Source of the DNA: Armatimonadetes bacterium UBA5352
GTDB lineage: Bacteria > Armatimonadota > Zipacnadia > Zipacnadales > UBA5352
Assembly (NCBI GenBank): GCA_002411015.1
Contig: DHPY01000072.1
Coordinates: 1 to 53,995, forward strand
DNA: 53,995 nucleotides
Reading direction: 5' to 3'
This document shows positions 23,898-34,442 of this stretch, piece by piece. The position numbers and the translations under genes are program-made. The notes below the pieces were generated by a model. The model saw only the letters and a program-made list of their open reading frames with translations. It was not told where the DNA came from and made no database searches. How positions within the stretch are numbered: the stretch's first letter is position 1; every line of letters starts with the position of its first letter.

Positions 23898-25250
23898 ATG
23901 ATCCATGACACGCGCATCAAGGTCCTCTCCGACGCGCCTGTGCGCGAGGGCGCGTTCGTCCTCTACTGGATGCAGGCGTCCCAGCGCGCGCACCTCAACC
24001 ACGCCCTCGAATTCGCCGCCCGGCAGGCCGATGCGCTGAAGGTCCCGCTCGTCGTCGGCTTCGGCCTCCACGCAGGCTATCCGGAGGCCAACGCGCGCCA
24101 CTTCGCGTTCATGCTCCAGGGCCTGCAGGAGACCGCCGCCGCCCTGCGCGAGCGCGGCATCGCGTTCATCGTGCGAGAGGCCCCGCCCGATGAGGCCGCG
24201 CTGCAGCTTGCACCGCAGGCCTGCACGGTCGTCTGCGATCGCGGCTATCTGCGCCACCAGAAGCAGTGGCGCGAGCGCGTGGCGCGCGAGGCCGGCTGCC
24301 GCGTGGTGCAGGTCGAGACTGACGTGGTGGTGCCGGTGGAGGTCGCGTCCGACCACGAGGAGTATGCCGCGCGCACCATACGCCCGAAGCTCCACCAGCA
24401 CCTGGACGACTACCTCGTGGACCTCGGGGAGCGCGGGCCGGAGCGCGACTCGCTCAGTCTGAAGCTCGACTCCGCGGATGTCATCGACTGGCAGGCGGCG
24501 CTCGCGCGGCTGGATGTTGACCGCTCGGTCGCGCCCGTGAGCGACTACATGGGCGGCACCTCCGAGGCGGAGCGGCTCATGCACGAGTTCGTCATCGAGC
24601 GCCTCGCGCAGTATGACGAGCGGCGCAATGAGCCCGCCGACAACTGGGTCTCGCAGATGAGCCCCTACCTGCACTTCGGCCAGATCTCCCCGGTCTACGT
24701 GGCCTCTGAGGTCCTCGGTCATGAGGGCGAGGAGGCGTACCTCGAGGAACTGATCGTGCGCCGCGAGCTTGCGATGAACCTCTGCGAGTACAACCCGCGC
24801 TACGACTCGACGGAGGCGCTGCCCGACTGGGCGTTCAAGACGCTGGCGGATCATGCGCGCGACGAGCGCCCTTACGTCTACACCGCCCAGCAGCTTGAGC
24901 GCGCGGAGACGCATGACCCCTACTGGAACGCGGCGCAGACGGAGATGGTCCTGACGGGGAAGATGCACAACTACATGCGCATGTACTGGGGGAAGAAGAT
25001 CGTCGAGTGGACGCGCGACCCGACCGATGCGCACTCGCTGATGGCGTGGCTGAACAACAAGTACGAGCTTGATGGCCGCGACCCGGTCTCATGGACGAAC
25101 TTCGCCTGGATCTTCGGCAAACACGATCGGCCGTGGAAGGAGCGGCCGGTTTTCGGGAAGATCCGCTGGATGAGCGCGGAGGGGCTGGAACGCAAGTTCG
25201 AGATCGAGCGGTATGTCGCGAAGGTCCAGCAGCGGCAGGCTGCCGGATAG
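23898..25250 (+). CDS. phr: Class II CPD photolyase
   Basis: A 450-residue deoxyribodipyrimidine photolyase of class II. The start region VLYWMQASQRAHLNHAL is the class II N-terminus (photolyase alpha/beta domain). The FAD-binding C-terminal half contains MSPYLHFGQISP, HNYMRMYWGKKIVEW, NNKYELDGRDP and ERPVFGKIRWM, the class II signature set. It repairs cyclobutane pyrimidine dimers using blue light. The start at 23898 gives family-length protein; upstream in-frame codons lie in a dispersed repeat. The presence of photolyase implies a sunlit or surface-exposed habitat, which is inference. Confidence 0.96.
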   Translation: MIHDTRIKVLSDAPVREGAFVLYWMQASQRAHLNHALEFAARQADALKVPLVVGFGLHAGYPEANARHFAFMLQGLQETAAALRERGIAFIVREAPPDEAALQLAPQACTVVCDRGYLRHQKQWRERVAREAGCRVVQVETDVVVPVEVASDHEEYAARTIRPKLHQHLDDYLVDLGERGPERDSLSLKLDSADVIDWQAALARLDVDRSVAPVSDYMGGTSEAERLMHEFVIERLAQYDERRNEPADNWVSQMSPYLHFGQISPVYVASEVLGHEGEEAYLEELIVRRELAMNLCEYNPRYDSTEALPDWAFKTLADHARDERPYVYTAQQLERAETHDPYWNAAQTEMVLTGKMHNYMRMYWGKKIVEWTRDPTDAHSLMAWLNNKYELDGRDPVSWTNFAWIFGKHDRPWKERPVFGKIRWMSAEGLERKFEIERYVAKVQQRQAAG

Positions 25251-25328
25251 CGTTCGCGTCTATCAAAACTGCGCGGGCAGGTCTTCGCGGCCCTTCCGCG
25301 GAATGAGGGGTTGCTCGCACCGATCGCG

Positions 25329-25353
25329 TGCCGCCGGGGCGTCTCCGGCGGCA
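25329..25353 (+). other. GC-rich hairpin before the 1066-residue secreted protein gene
   Basis: TGCCGCCGG (25329-25337) and CCGGCGGCA (25345-25353) form a 9-bp stem with a 7-base loop, 22 bases before ATG 25376. It could terminate the photolyase transcript or structure the downstream leader. There is no T tract. Confidence 0.4.
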
Positions 25354-25375
25354 TAGTCACTTTCGGAGGCATACG

Positions 25376-28300
25376 ATGACCCGTCTGCACCGCCTGTTCC
25401 CGCCGATGCTTGTCGCCCTGCTGTGCACAGGCGCGGCGCTGGCTCAGAATGACCTTCAACCGATCATCATAGACCACACCCCCGCCCCCCTCGCCGAGGA
25501 CGCGCCCGAGGTCCTGAGTGATCTCGCGCTGCCGGAGGGCTCGCTGGAGCGCCTGAGTGAGGTCTTCTCCGGTGAGGAGGGCGTGCGCTCGGTGCAGGTC
25601 GCGTGGCTCTCCGGCGACCGCTACCTCTGGCGCATCGAGCTTGCGGAGGCGGTCCCCGATGACCGCTACGCCACCCTCTACGTGGATGCAGACGGCAACT
25701 TGGCCACCGGCAACGCCGACCAGGGCGCTGAACTCCTCGCACAGGTCGGCCCCGGCCGCACGAGCCTGACGGAATGGATGGCCGACGGGTCGCTGTCGGA
25801 CAACCGGGGCGTGCGCAGCGCGATCGACGGGAGCGTCCTCTGGCTGACGATCGACTACCCGCTGCCGATCGCGGCCGGCGAGGCCCGCTGCATCTTCCAG
25901 GTAGCCTCACCCGCGGGGAACCTCGCCCGCACCGAAGTCGCGATCGCCGCTGAAGGCCCTCGGCCTGTGCGCTTCGAGGCCGACAGCGAGGTCGGCGGCG
26001 ACCTGCGCCTGACCGTCGAGAGCCCGGAGGAGGGCGGCGACGGCCTCGCCACGCGCATCACCGTCACGAACGCGGGCGGCACTGAGCGCTGGATTGACCT
26101 GAGCGTGCCCTACGCCCTCAGCCTCGACGGTCCGGTGCAGTGGTTCGATGGCTTCAACTTCACACCCCACGCGCTCGCGGATCAAGCCATCTCATTCCAT
26201 GGCATCTCCGCCGTCACCCCGCTCACCTGCGCGTGGGACGGCGAGAGCGGCATCGCGATGGCATTCGACCCCATGGACTGGTTCACCGAGGCGCACTCGA
26301 GCATCCGCCCCGCCGATGGCGGCCAGGAGATGCGCATTGGATCGCGGCTGGCGCTGATCCCGGGCGAGAGCCACACGTTCACCGTCAACGTCTTTCCCTA
26401 CGATGGCAGCCTCGGCTGGCGGGGCGCGTTCGAGGCGTTCTGGCAGCTTTACCCGGAGGCCTACGAGCGCGACCGCGAGATCGATCCGCGCTTCCACGGG
26501 GCCTCGGCAGGCGGGCTCTATCGCGGCTCGACCAATACTGAGGATGAAGCCTTCGCCTCAGACCTCATGCGCCGTATCGGCGGGCACTGGGAGTGGGGTT
26601 ACGCACCCGCGCCACGCCCGGGCGAGTGGGCGGTCACAGATCTCTCCATCGGCACCTGGGAGCGCCGGGGCGGCACGAAGTCGGCCACCGCCGAGAGCCT
26701 CGAGGAGGCCCGCCGCAATATCCGTGGCTGGGTCCACGACACCGCTGACCTCTCTGACGTAGCGGTCGCCTACTACATGCATCTCAAGAACGTCGAGAAG
26801 GGCCTGATGGAGCAGTACTGGTCCGACAGCTACCTCGAGAACGAGCCGATCGAGTACATCGGCTACTACTCGGGCGTCCCCTGCTGGTTCGCCTACCCAT
26901 GGGCGGACAGCTACGGTGATTACATGCTCGGCGCCGTCGAAACCATCGCCGAGCGCTTCGAGCCCGCGGGGATGGCGTTCGACTCGGTCTTCGGCTTCAT
27001 CCAGCACTGGGGCCCAAGCGCGGACCGCAGCCCCGGCACGACCTTCGAGAACGGGCGGGCCTTCGTCGGCGAGGGCATCGGCTTCGCGAATCAGATGGAC
27101 CAGGTGCGCAGGCAGCACACCGGCGGCTATCGCACTGCGATGGTTACGAACCTCAAGCTCCCGACGCTGTCAGCCGATGCGGTGCGCACTGACGCCGCGC
27201 TGCTGGAGTTCCACCCGATGAACAACCCGAGCTACCGGGAGCGCATCCTGCGCCTGCGCATGCTCTCCGGCCAGATCATGTTCAACTGGTGGCACAGCTA
27301 CGAGCAGGACCTCTACCGCTGGATTCCGTGGGATCAGCTCAATGCGCAGCAGACGCTCGATGCCTATCGCCGGCTCGCCGATGATGCGCTTATCCACTCG
27401 CTCTACTACGGTGCGGCGCCAAACGGTCGCTTCGCCGTGGGCATCCCGAAGATCGTGCGGGCGCTGCCGATGCTCGTTGAGATCGCCGACCTCGGCTGGC
27501 AGCCCGTGATCGGCGCCGAGCCTGCGCAGAGCGATCTGCTCATCAGCCGCTACGGCAACGGGCCGACGCTTGCGTTCGGCGTCGGCAACCAGGGATATGA
27601 GCCGATCAGGGACGAGGTCGTGGTTGATCGCGAGCATGTCGCAGGCGGGGCAGACGTGGCGCTGATGGAGTGGTCGGGCGCGCGCACGGTGACCGACATG
27701 GGCCAGACGCTCTCCTTGGCGGTGAGCGTGCCCAATCGCGACATCCGGGCATACCGCAGTGTCATCAGCCTTCCCCGCGGCACTGCCACGCAGGTAGTGG
27801 CCGAGGCCGATCTGCACGACTACAAGCCGTCATCGCTCTCGCTGGTGCTGGAGTGCCCCGCGGACGCGCAGGTGCCGGTCACGGTCTGGCTGCCGCAGGG
27901 CGCTACGGCACCTTCCGCGCAGCCCGCGGGCTGCCTGACCGAGATCAGCCGCACCGAAGAGGGCCTCCTCAGCGGGCGGCTCTCGCTGCGGGCGGGCCGC
28001 AACACGGTCGTGATCTCGTGGCAGCCGCAGGTGGCCCTGCAGGGCAACCGCGATGCGCTGCTGCGCTATGAGTTTGTGGCGGGCGGAGAGCCGAATGCGA
28101 ACGTCGTGCCCATCGGCGACACGCAGGACCTCGCCTTCCGCGTGCAGGAGTACTTCCGCGAGTACTATCGCTGGGCGCTGGATGAGCCGCAGACGGTGAA
28201 GCTCCCGATCGTGGTGCCGGAGCAGGCACCAGGCGGCAGGCGAGTGGTTGTCGGACTCGTGGAGGAAATGCCGGCCGGGCTGGCGGTTGATATGGGCAAT

Positions 28301-28576
28301 GCTGAGGCTGCCTTCGGGGTGCAGGGCGACGTGGTCTATGCCACCGCGCGGACGCCGGAGACGCTCGAGCGCGCGGTGGAGGGCCTGCTCTTCACGCTCG
28401 ATGAGCGCTACGAGTGGTACGGGCCCTACTTCCCGCAGCAGGCCCTCTTCAGCGGTGATCCGGCGAGTTCACCCGAGGCGCTGCGTGAGGCGGGCATGGC
28501 GGGAAAGTACCTCACCGGTGAGGACACGGGATCGCTGCGCGAGGTCATTGAGCTACCCGATCTGATCGAGTGGTGA
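25376..28576 (+). CDS. Very large secreted protein, probable TIM-barrel glycoside hydrolase
   Basis: A 1066-residue exported protein. The signal peptide ends ALA before QND (about residue 22). A beta-rich N-domain includes LYVDADGNLATGN (about 100), then a second beta domain to about 345. A long aromatic, acidic segment (about 350-720) contains DSVFGFIQHWG near 535, MVTNLKLP near 590 and NWWHSYEQDLYRW near 637, resembling a glycoside-hydrolase TIM barrel. Beta domains follow, with a C-terminal alpha/beta module (about 930-1040, VVVGLVEEMP). No CAZy family is confidently recognised and the catalytic acids are not assigned. GGAGG precedes ATG 25376. Neighbours are a photolyase and a prepilin-like gene. 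Confidence 0.72.
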   Translation: MTRLHRLFPPMLVALLCTGAALAQNDLQPIIIDHTPAPLAEDAPEVLSDLALPEGSLERLSEVFSGEEGVRSVQVAWLSGDRYLWRIELAEAVPDDRYATLYVDADGNLATGNADQGAELLAQVGPGRTSLTEWMADGSLSDNRGVRSAIDGSVLWLTIDYPLPIAAGEARCIFQVASPAGNLARTEVAIAAEGPRPVRFEADSEVGGDLRLTVESPEEGGDGLATRITVTNAGGTERWIDLSVPYALSLDGPVQWFDGFNFTPHALADQAISFHGISAVTPLTCAWDGESGIAMAFDPMDWFTEAHSSIRPADGGQEMRIGSRLALIPGESHTFTVNVFPYDGSLGWRGAFEAFWQLYPEAYERDREIDPRFHGASAGGLYRGSTNTEDEAFASDLMRRIGGHWEWGYAPAPRPGEWAVTDLSIGTWERRGGTKSATAESLEEARRNIRGWVHDTADLSDVAVAYYMHLKNVEKGLMEQYWSDSYLENEPIEYIGYYSGVPCWFAYPWADSYGDYMLGAVETIAERFEPAGMAFDSVFGFIQHWGPSADRSPGTTFENGRAFVGEGIGFANQMDQVRRQHTGGYRTAMVTNLKLPTLSADAVRTDAALLEFHPMNNPSYRERILRLRMLSGQIMFNWWHSYEQDLYRWIPWDQLNAQQTLDAYRRLADDALIHSLYYGAAPNGRFAVGIPKIVRALPMLVEIADLGWQPVIGAEPAQSDLLISRYGNGPTLAFGVGNQGYEPIRDEVVVDREHVAGGADVALMEWSGARTVTDMGQTLSLAVSVPNRDIRAYRSVISLPRGTATQVVAEADLHDYKPSSLSLVLECPADAQVPVTVWLPQGATAPSAQPAGCLTEISRTEEGLLSGRLSLRAGRNTVVISWQPQVALQGNRDALLRYEFVAGGEPNANVVPIGDTQDLAFRVQEYFREYYRWALDEPQTVKLPIVVPEQAPGGRRVVVGLVEEMPAGLAVDMGNAEAAFGVQGDVVYATARTPETLERAVEGLLFTLDERYEWYGPYFPQQALFSGDPASSPEALREAGMAGKYLTGEDTGSLREVIELPDLIEW

Positions 28577-28610
28577 GAGACGCGGAGGAACTCCTCAAGA
28601 TCGGGAGGAG

Positions 28611-28760
28611 GCTATCGCTGCCGCGGGGAATGTCCCTCGGGATAGCTGAACCGGCAGCGTAGCTACGGAGAGGGATTATGCTGCGTCCCACCGTGCAGGC
28701 CGATTCTCCATGAAGACCACATACAGGCCCATCGCATCAGACGAGGATGCGGTGGGCCTG
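28611..28760 (+). promoter_or_regulatory. Structured RNA leader with competing helices before the prepilin gene
   Basis: GCTATC (28611-28616) can pair with GATAGC (28641-28646), or the adjacent GCTGCCG (28617-28623) with CGGCAGC (28652-28658). The strands interleave with no connecting base, so both full helices are unlikely at once. An inner GGGA/TCCC hairpin sits between them. Further on, 28724-28738 and 28746-28760 form a 15-bp stem with one G-U pair and a 7-base loop. No known riboswitch consensus was recognised. The 283-base gap otherwise has no gene. Confidence 0.45.
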
Positions 28761-28859
28761 AACTGCATCCGGGTAAGGTAGCGCGTAGAGGCACGAAGGG
28801 CTCGACCGTTCGGACCATTGCCGGTCACGGGTACCGATCGCAAGGGAAGGAGCCACATC

Positions 28860-29516
<657 letters not shown>

Positions 29517-29547
29517 AGGACATGTCGATTAGGGACGAGCCGCCACC

Positions 29548-29577
29548 GGTCCTCTCGCACGCCCAGGCGAGAGGACC
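29548..29577 (+). terminator. Hairpin after the prepilin gene
   Basis: GGTCCTCTCGC (29548-29558) and GCGAGAGGACC (29567-29577) form an 11-bp perfect stem with an 8-base loop, 31 bases after the prepilin stop. No T run follows, so it may act as a partial terminator or a 3' stabiliser. Confidence 0.5.
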
Positions 29578-29612
29578 TGGTAGCATGCACGGATGAACTC
29601 AGGAGGCCGACC

Positions 29613-32600
29613 ATGAGAGCGCGTGCCATCACAGTACTCGTGCTGGGAGCGCTGACGGCTATGACTGCCTGCGCGCAGGAACCCACTGAGAACCTGTTCA
29701 CGAACCCATCCTTCGAGGAGGGCTTCGTCGAGCAGGGAGAGCTACGCATACCCGCAGGCTGGATCCTGTATGCCGGCGCCGGAGCGGGGATGGCGATGGA
29801 GCCAACCGATGAGGCCGCTGACGGCGAGGCCGCGCTGGTCATCCGCGACGGCGACCTCGCGGCTGAGATCGGCATCAGGCAGGACGTTCGTGGCGAGGGC
29901 GGCATCGCCTACGAGGCTTCCGCAATGGTAAGAGCACTCAAGTCCGGGGGTGGCGCAGGCGCTTACATCCAGCTTCGCTTCGCGCCATCAGGCGAGTTCC
30001 AGCAGGTGGGTCTTGAGGCCGCGAATGAGGCGCAGTTCACGCGCGTGTCCGTAGTCGGCGTGGCGCCGGCGGACACCACGACCGTGAGTGTCTACTACTA
30101 CACGCACGCGGGCCCGACTCCCGAGTTCATCATCGACAGCGTCAGCCTCATTGGCGGCGTGGAGCCACCTCCGCCCCCTCCCCCGCCTCCGCCGCCAGCC
30201 GTCCCGCCCGTCTATGAGGAGCTGAAGGACCTGCACCTGCAGACGGATCTCGTGGCCGGCGGCCAGGCCCGCGCGACCATCGTCTCCCCCGCGCGCTACT
30301 CCGCGCAGGCGGAGGCCATTGCAGCCGCCATCGAGCGCATCACCGGCGTGCGGCCGGAGGTCGTCTCGGATACGGATGATCTCGCGGTCGTCCCGCCCGA
30401 TGACGGCTCCCTGGACCGCAACTTCATCCTCCTCGGCAACCGCTCCACAAACGCGATGCTGGAGGAGCTCTACAACCGCTTCTACACGCTGCTTGACCTG
30501 CGCTACCCGGGACGCGACGGCTCCGAGGTCCGCACCTGCCACAACCCCTTCGGCGACGGCCACAACCTCGTCTACGTCGGCGGCAGCGATGACGCGGGCG
30601 TGGCGGCCGCGACGGAGACTCTCATCGCGAAACTCAACCAGGCGGGCGGCAGGCAGGGCGCGCTCACGATCGGCCGCCTCGCTGAGATCACTCCCGGCGA
30701 GGGCATCGAGTTCTCGCACAATCCGCAGGAGATCGAGATCTGGGACGCATCGCGCGGCTACGGTTCCACCGGCTACTTCGGCTGGGTGTCTCACTCCAAG
30801 CACCTCGCTGCCTACTATATGACCGGCGATGAGTGGCACGCGCGCGAGTTCATCCGCCTGGCGTTTCCCGATGACGAGGCGAAGCGCCAGATCACCCAGA
30901 TCGATGGCGAGCGCATCGAGAACAAGGACGATCCGCTGGCCGGGCCATACCACTACAACGCACACATGATGATCCTCCTCTGGGACCTCGTGGAGGAGAG
31001 CCCGGTCTTCAGCGACGAGGAGCGCCTGCAGGTCACGAACGCTTTCTCCCGCCAGCTCGACTGGCGCAAGGGTGAGGGCATCTACGGCCTGCAGCGGCCA
31101 CCGGCTGCCGTCGGCTCGCGCCATGGCCAGTGGTCCGCGATCTCCCTCTACGCGCTCGCGCGCTACTTCGCGAAGGACTACGGCGACCCGGTCTGGACGC
31201 AGGCGATACTCGGCTCGAAGATGGCCTTCGCGCCGCTTGAGGAGCACGGCTGGGTCTCCGGCGAGGCCGACAACCTCTTCTGGTACAACACCGGCCATGC
31301 GCCGATCATCAGCTTCATGCTCCTCTCCGGCTGGCGCGGGCCGCAGGAGAGCGGCGTGCTCGCGGAGCTCCTGCGCGGGCAGGAGATACTCGCCACCGGC
31401 AAGGATGGCGACTGGGAGCTGAACTCGGCCTCGATCACCTTCCTCAACGGCGCCGCGTACCTCACGCAGGACGGGCGCTGGCTGGAGTATCTCCGCCGCA
31501 GCGGAATTGACCTGAACGTCCCGCGCGTGGGGCAATCGTTCTGGCCGGAGGGTACTCTGCAGCCGGAGCTTCCGCTGGACATGGTCGGCCACTGGTCGAT
31601 CCACCCGATGCCCGCACCGATGTGGGCCGCGCGCGGCACCGGCTTCCCGCTGGAGCAATCATTCCAGTTCGGCAGCTTCCGCTCCGCAGCCGATGATACG
31701 GGCGACTTCCTCCTGATCGACGGCTACAACGGCGCTTCGCGCAACCCCTACCACACCTTCACGATCCTCGAGCAGCGCCTGGCGGGGCAGACGCTCCTGA
31801 AGGGCTACCGCAACCAGGTGCTCACACGCGTGGACGGGATGGTCGAGCCGACGATCGCCATGAACGGTGCACTGCGAGCCCGAGACGTGGTCGGCGACTT
31901 CGCGGCCTTCGTCGGCGAGGTGCCCAACGCAGCCTACAGCAACTGGCGGCGAACCTTCGTTCAGCGCGTCGGGCAGTACGCGCTGGCGGTTGACGAGCTC
32001 ACCATGCGCGAGGGCGGCGGGAACATCCAGGTGCAGACGCTCTGGGAGGTGCCGAGCGGCTCCTGGGATGAGGCACGCAACTCCATCGCCGTCAGCGGCA
32101 CGGCAGGCGCGTCCACGCCGGTCGGCTGGCGCTCGATCTCCGCTCTCCGCAGCCCACGCAAGAGCATGCCCGAGGGCCCGGATTACCACGTGGAACTCGG
32201 CAGCCTCGGCATCGCGATCCTGCGCGCAACCGAGCCGGGGCAGTGGCTCGAGATGCAGTTCAGCCTCGACCAGCCGGTCACCGGCGAGGTCTTCGCCGAC
32301 TTCATCCGCTACGTAGACCGCGGCATCTACAGCATCAGCCTCGACGGTGAGGTGCTGGTGGAGCGCTTCGATGCCTGGGGTGAGACGGCTGATCCGGCGC
32401 GCGTATCTCTGGGCCGCCGCGAGCTTGCGGCGGGCGATCACACGCTGCGCGTCGAGATCGTCGAGCGCGGCCGGAGCGGCGATCGGTCGTTCATCGGCCT
32501 CGCGGGCGTGAGCATCCGGCCCGAGGGCGCCGATGATGCGCCGCAGGGCGAGCTTCGAAACGAGATCGTCCCGAGCGACCCGGTGCGGCCGGTCCGCGAG

Positions 32601-34364
32601 GGCAGCGTCTTCACGCTGGAGTGGACAGGTCCCGCCGATGAGGGCCAGCAGCTCACATTCTTCTCCGTGATCGGCAGCGACGTCACTGGCGATGCCGATG
32701 ACCTCGCCTGCATGCGCCTCGCGGACAACGCCGCGGTCGTCGGGCTGCCGCAGCCGGGCGTGGCGGTCGCCGGGGAGTATGCCGGCACGCAGGCTGACCT
32801 CGCCATCATCGCCCGCGATCACCTCTACGCCCGCGAAGCCACGGCCGTCGCTGCCGACCGGCCACTGCTGGTGGCGAGCGCACCGGTGACGGTTGCGTGG
32901 GACTTCCCAAACGCGACGCTCTCCGTCCTGGCGGCGGAGGACGCACAGCTCTCACTGAGCACGGGCGCCACGGGCCTGACGCTCGACGGGCAGCCACTGC
33001 AATGCGCGGCTGACGGTCAGATGATGCGGATGACGGTGCCTGCGGGCGAGCATACAATCGCCGGCGCCACGCCTGCCGAGGCCATGACCGCCGACCTTGG
33101 CGGCTGGCTGAGCGAACGGCAGGCGGAGGCCGGGCGCATTCGCGCTCAGGCGGCTGAGGCGGACGCGCCGGGCACACTGCCTGAGGTGCCGGCAATCGAG
33201 CAGACCGAGCTTGCCGACTTCGGAAGTCCGGTTGATCAGGTCATCACGATCCCCGATGGCGAGGGCGGCGAGTTGATCTGTGCGGCCGAGGCCACCACGA
33301 TCCACCTGCTGCGCCCGGATGGCACCGAGGCCGGGATCGCCACCACCGATGGCCAGATCCGCGACCTGCATTGGTGGCCGGAGCATGAGCTGCTGCTGGC
33401 AGCATGTGCCGACGAGCAACTGCTCGCATTCGACCGCACCGGCGCGCGGAAGTGGGCCTTCATGTCGGAGATGGACCCTGCGGTCTTCCGCGCGGCCAAG
33501 GACTACTGGTTCAAGAGCGCGGCTGCGCACTCGGGACTGTGGGGCGTAACCTCCATCCCGAGTTTCATCAATGATGAGACGCAGGCGGTCATCGGCAGCG
33601 CCTGCACCCTGGAGTTCGTGGATGGCGAGGGCAAGCTCGTGCACCGCATGCCGCAGTTCTGGGGCGATCCGCATGTCTTCCAGGTCATCCCCGGGCCGGA
33701 GGGAAGCGTGAACCTGCTTGCGGCGCGGCGCATCAATGACAATGACACCCTCGGGACCATCAACAACCGGACGCTGGACCCGAACCCGCGCGGCTTCCAC
33801 ACGACCCCGTCCGGACACACCTACGTCGGCGGCTGGTCGTCGATGAACCGCTACCACGTCTTCTACGAGGACCTCGATGGCGATGGCACGCGCGAGATCA
33901 TCTCAGAGAAGAACGGGAGCTGGAACCGCGTCAGTTCGTGGGATGCGCAGGGCGCCGCGTTGTCTGACGCGAGCTTCGGCCCGGGCGTGAACTCGCCGAC
34001 GCGGAACATGCGCGACCTCGTGGTGGCCGATCTCGATGGCGATGGCACGATGGAGGTCATCGCCGCCACCGCAAGCGGCCTCGTGGTCTGTCTCGATCAT
34101 GAGATGAAGCGCGAGTGGGCGCGCGCGATGCCCTCAGCGCCGAACGTGATGATCGCGGTGCCGCGCGCGGAGGGCGCTCAGTTGCTGGTCGCCTGCGACG
34201 ATGGCTCAGTCGCGCTCCTTGACGCATCGGGCACGGTCATACGCTCCACGCAGGTCGCGGGGCAGCCCTCATGGCGAGGCCTGATACTCGCGCATACCGA
34301 CGACGGACCGCTTGCCATTCTTGGCACAAGCTCTGGCGCTGTTGTCGGAATGGGAGTAGAATAA
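29613..34364 (+). CDS. Giant multidomain secreted protein, probable polysaccharide lyase/hydrolase
   Basis: A 1583-residue exported mosaic. The signal peptide may be cleaved after TACA; MTAC makes a lipoprotein possible. Domains: carbohydrate-binding-like beta domain (about 27-180, NLFTNPSFEEG); a run of 11 prolines (about 185-195); a hexosaminidase-domain-2-like module (about 205-365, ERITGVRPEVV and FILLGNRSTN); an all-alpha toroid-like segment with many aromatics (about 370-650), as in heparinase/alginate-lyase enzymes; a beta-sandwich to about 840; a second binding-like module (about 885-970); and a C-terminal propeller with two DLDGDGT repeats (about 1421 and 1473). The lyase call is inference; the catalytic residues are not assigned. 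AGGAGG precedes ATG 29613. Confidence 0.75.
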   Translation: MRARAITVLVLGALTAMTACAQEPTENLFTNPSFEEGFVEQGELRIPAGWILYAGAGAGMAMEPTDEAADGEAALVIRDGDLAAEIGIRQDVRGEGGIAYEASAMVRALKSGGGAGAYIQLRFAPSGEFQQVGLEAANEAQFTRVSVVGVAPADTTTVSVYYYTHAGPTPEFIIDSVSLIGGVEPPPPPPPPPPPAVPPVYEELKDLHLQTDLVAGGQARATIVSPARYSAQAEAIAAAIERITGVRPEVVSDTDDLAVVPPDDGSLDRNFILLGNRSTNAMLEELYNRFYTLLDLRYPGRDGSEVRTCHNPFGDGHNLVYVGGSDDAGVAAATETLIAKLNQAGGRQGALTIGRLAEITPGEGIEFSHNPQEIEIWDASRGYGSTGYFGWVSHSKHLAAYYMTGDEWHAREFIRLAFPDDEAKRQITQIDGERIENKDDPLAGPYHYNAHMMILLWDLVEESPVFSDEERLQVTNAFSRQLDWRKGEGIYGLQRPPAAVGSRHGQWSAISLYALARYFAKDYGDPVWTQAILGSKMAFAPLEEHGWVSGEADNLFWYNTGHAPIISFMLLSGWRGPQESGVLAELLRGQEILATGKDGDWELNSASITFLNGAAYLTQDGRWLEYLRRSGIDLNVPRVGQSFWPEGTLQPELPLDMVGHWSIHPMPAPMWAARGTGFPLEQSFQFGSFRSAADDTGDFLLIDGYNGASRNPYHTFTILEQRLAGQTLLKGYRNQVLTRVDGMVEPTIAMNGALRARDVVGDFAAFVGEVPNAAYSNWRRTFVQRVGQYALAVDELTMREGGGNIQVQTLWEVPSGSWDEARNSIAVSGTAGASTPVGWRSISALRSPRKSMPEGPDYHVELGSLGIAILRATEPGQWLEMQFSLDQPVTGEVFADFIRYVDRGIYSISLDGEVLVERFDAWGETADPARVSLGRRELAAGDHTLRVEIVERGRSGDRSFIGLAGVSIRPEGADDAPQGELRNEIVPSDPVRPVREGSVFTLEWTGPADEGQQLTFFSVIGSDVTGDADDLACMRLADNAAVVGLPQPGVAVAGEYAGTQADLAIIARDHLYAREATAVAADRPLLVASAPVTVAWDFPNATLSVLAAEDAQLSLSTGATGLTLDGQPLQCAADGQMMRMTVPAGEHTIAGATPAEAMTADLGGWLSERQAEAGRIRAQAAEADAPGTLPEVPAIEQTELADFGSPVDQVITIPDGEGGELICAAEATTIHLLRPDGTEAGIATTDGQIRDLHWWPEHELLLAACADEQLLAFDRTGARKWAFMSEMDPAVFRAAKDYWFKSAAAHSGLWGVTSIPSFINDETQAVIGSACTLEFVDGEGKLVHRMPQFWGDPHVFQVIPGPEGSVNLLAARRINDNDTLGTINNRTLDPNPRGFHTTPSGHTYVGGWSSMNRYHVFYEDLDGDGTREIISEKNGSWNRVSSWDAQGAALSDASFGPGVNSPTRNMRDLVVADLDGDGTMEVIAATASGLVVCLDHEMKREWARAMPSAPNVMIAVPRAEGAQLLVACDDGSVALLDASGTVIRSTQVAGQPSWRGLILAHTDDGPLAILGTSSGAVVGMGVE

Positions 34365-34442
34365 CAGATGCGAAAGCCATTCCAGCAACAGCCGCCGGGA
34401 AGGCACGGTGTCCCGCTTGGGCGACAGTAGAGGCGCTCAGTA

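Noticed and set aside
28611..28800. c-di-GMP (GEMM) riboswitch before the prepilin gene
   Set aside because: Neither the conserved GEMM internal-loop sequence nor the tetraloop-receptor sequence could be found, so only an unassigned structured leader is reported.
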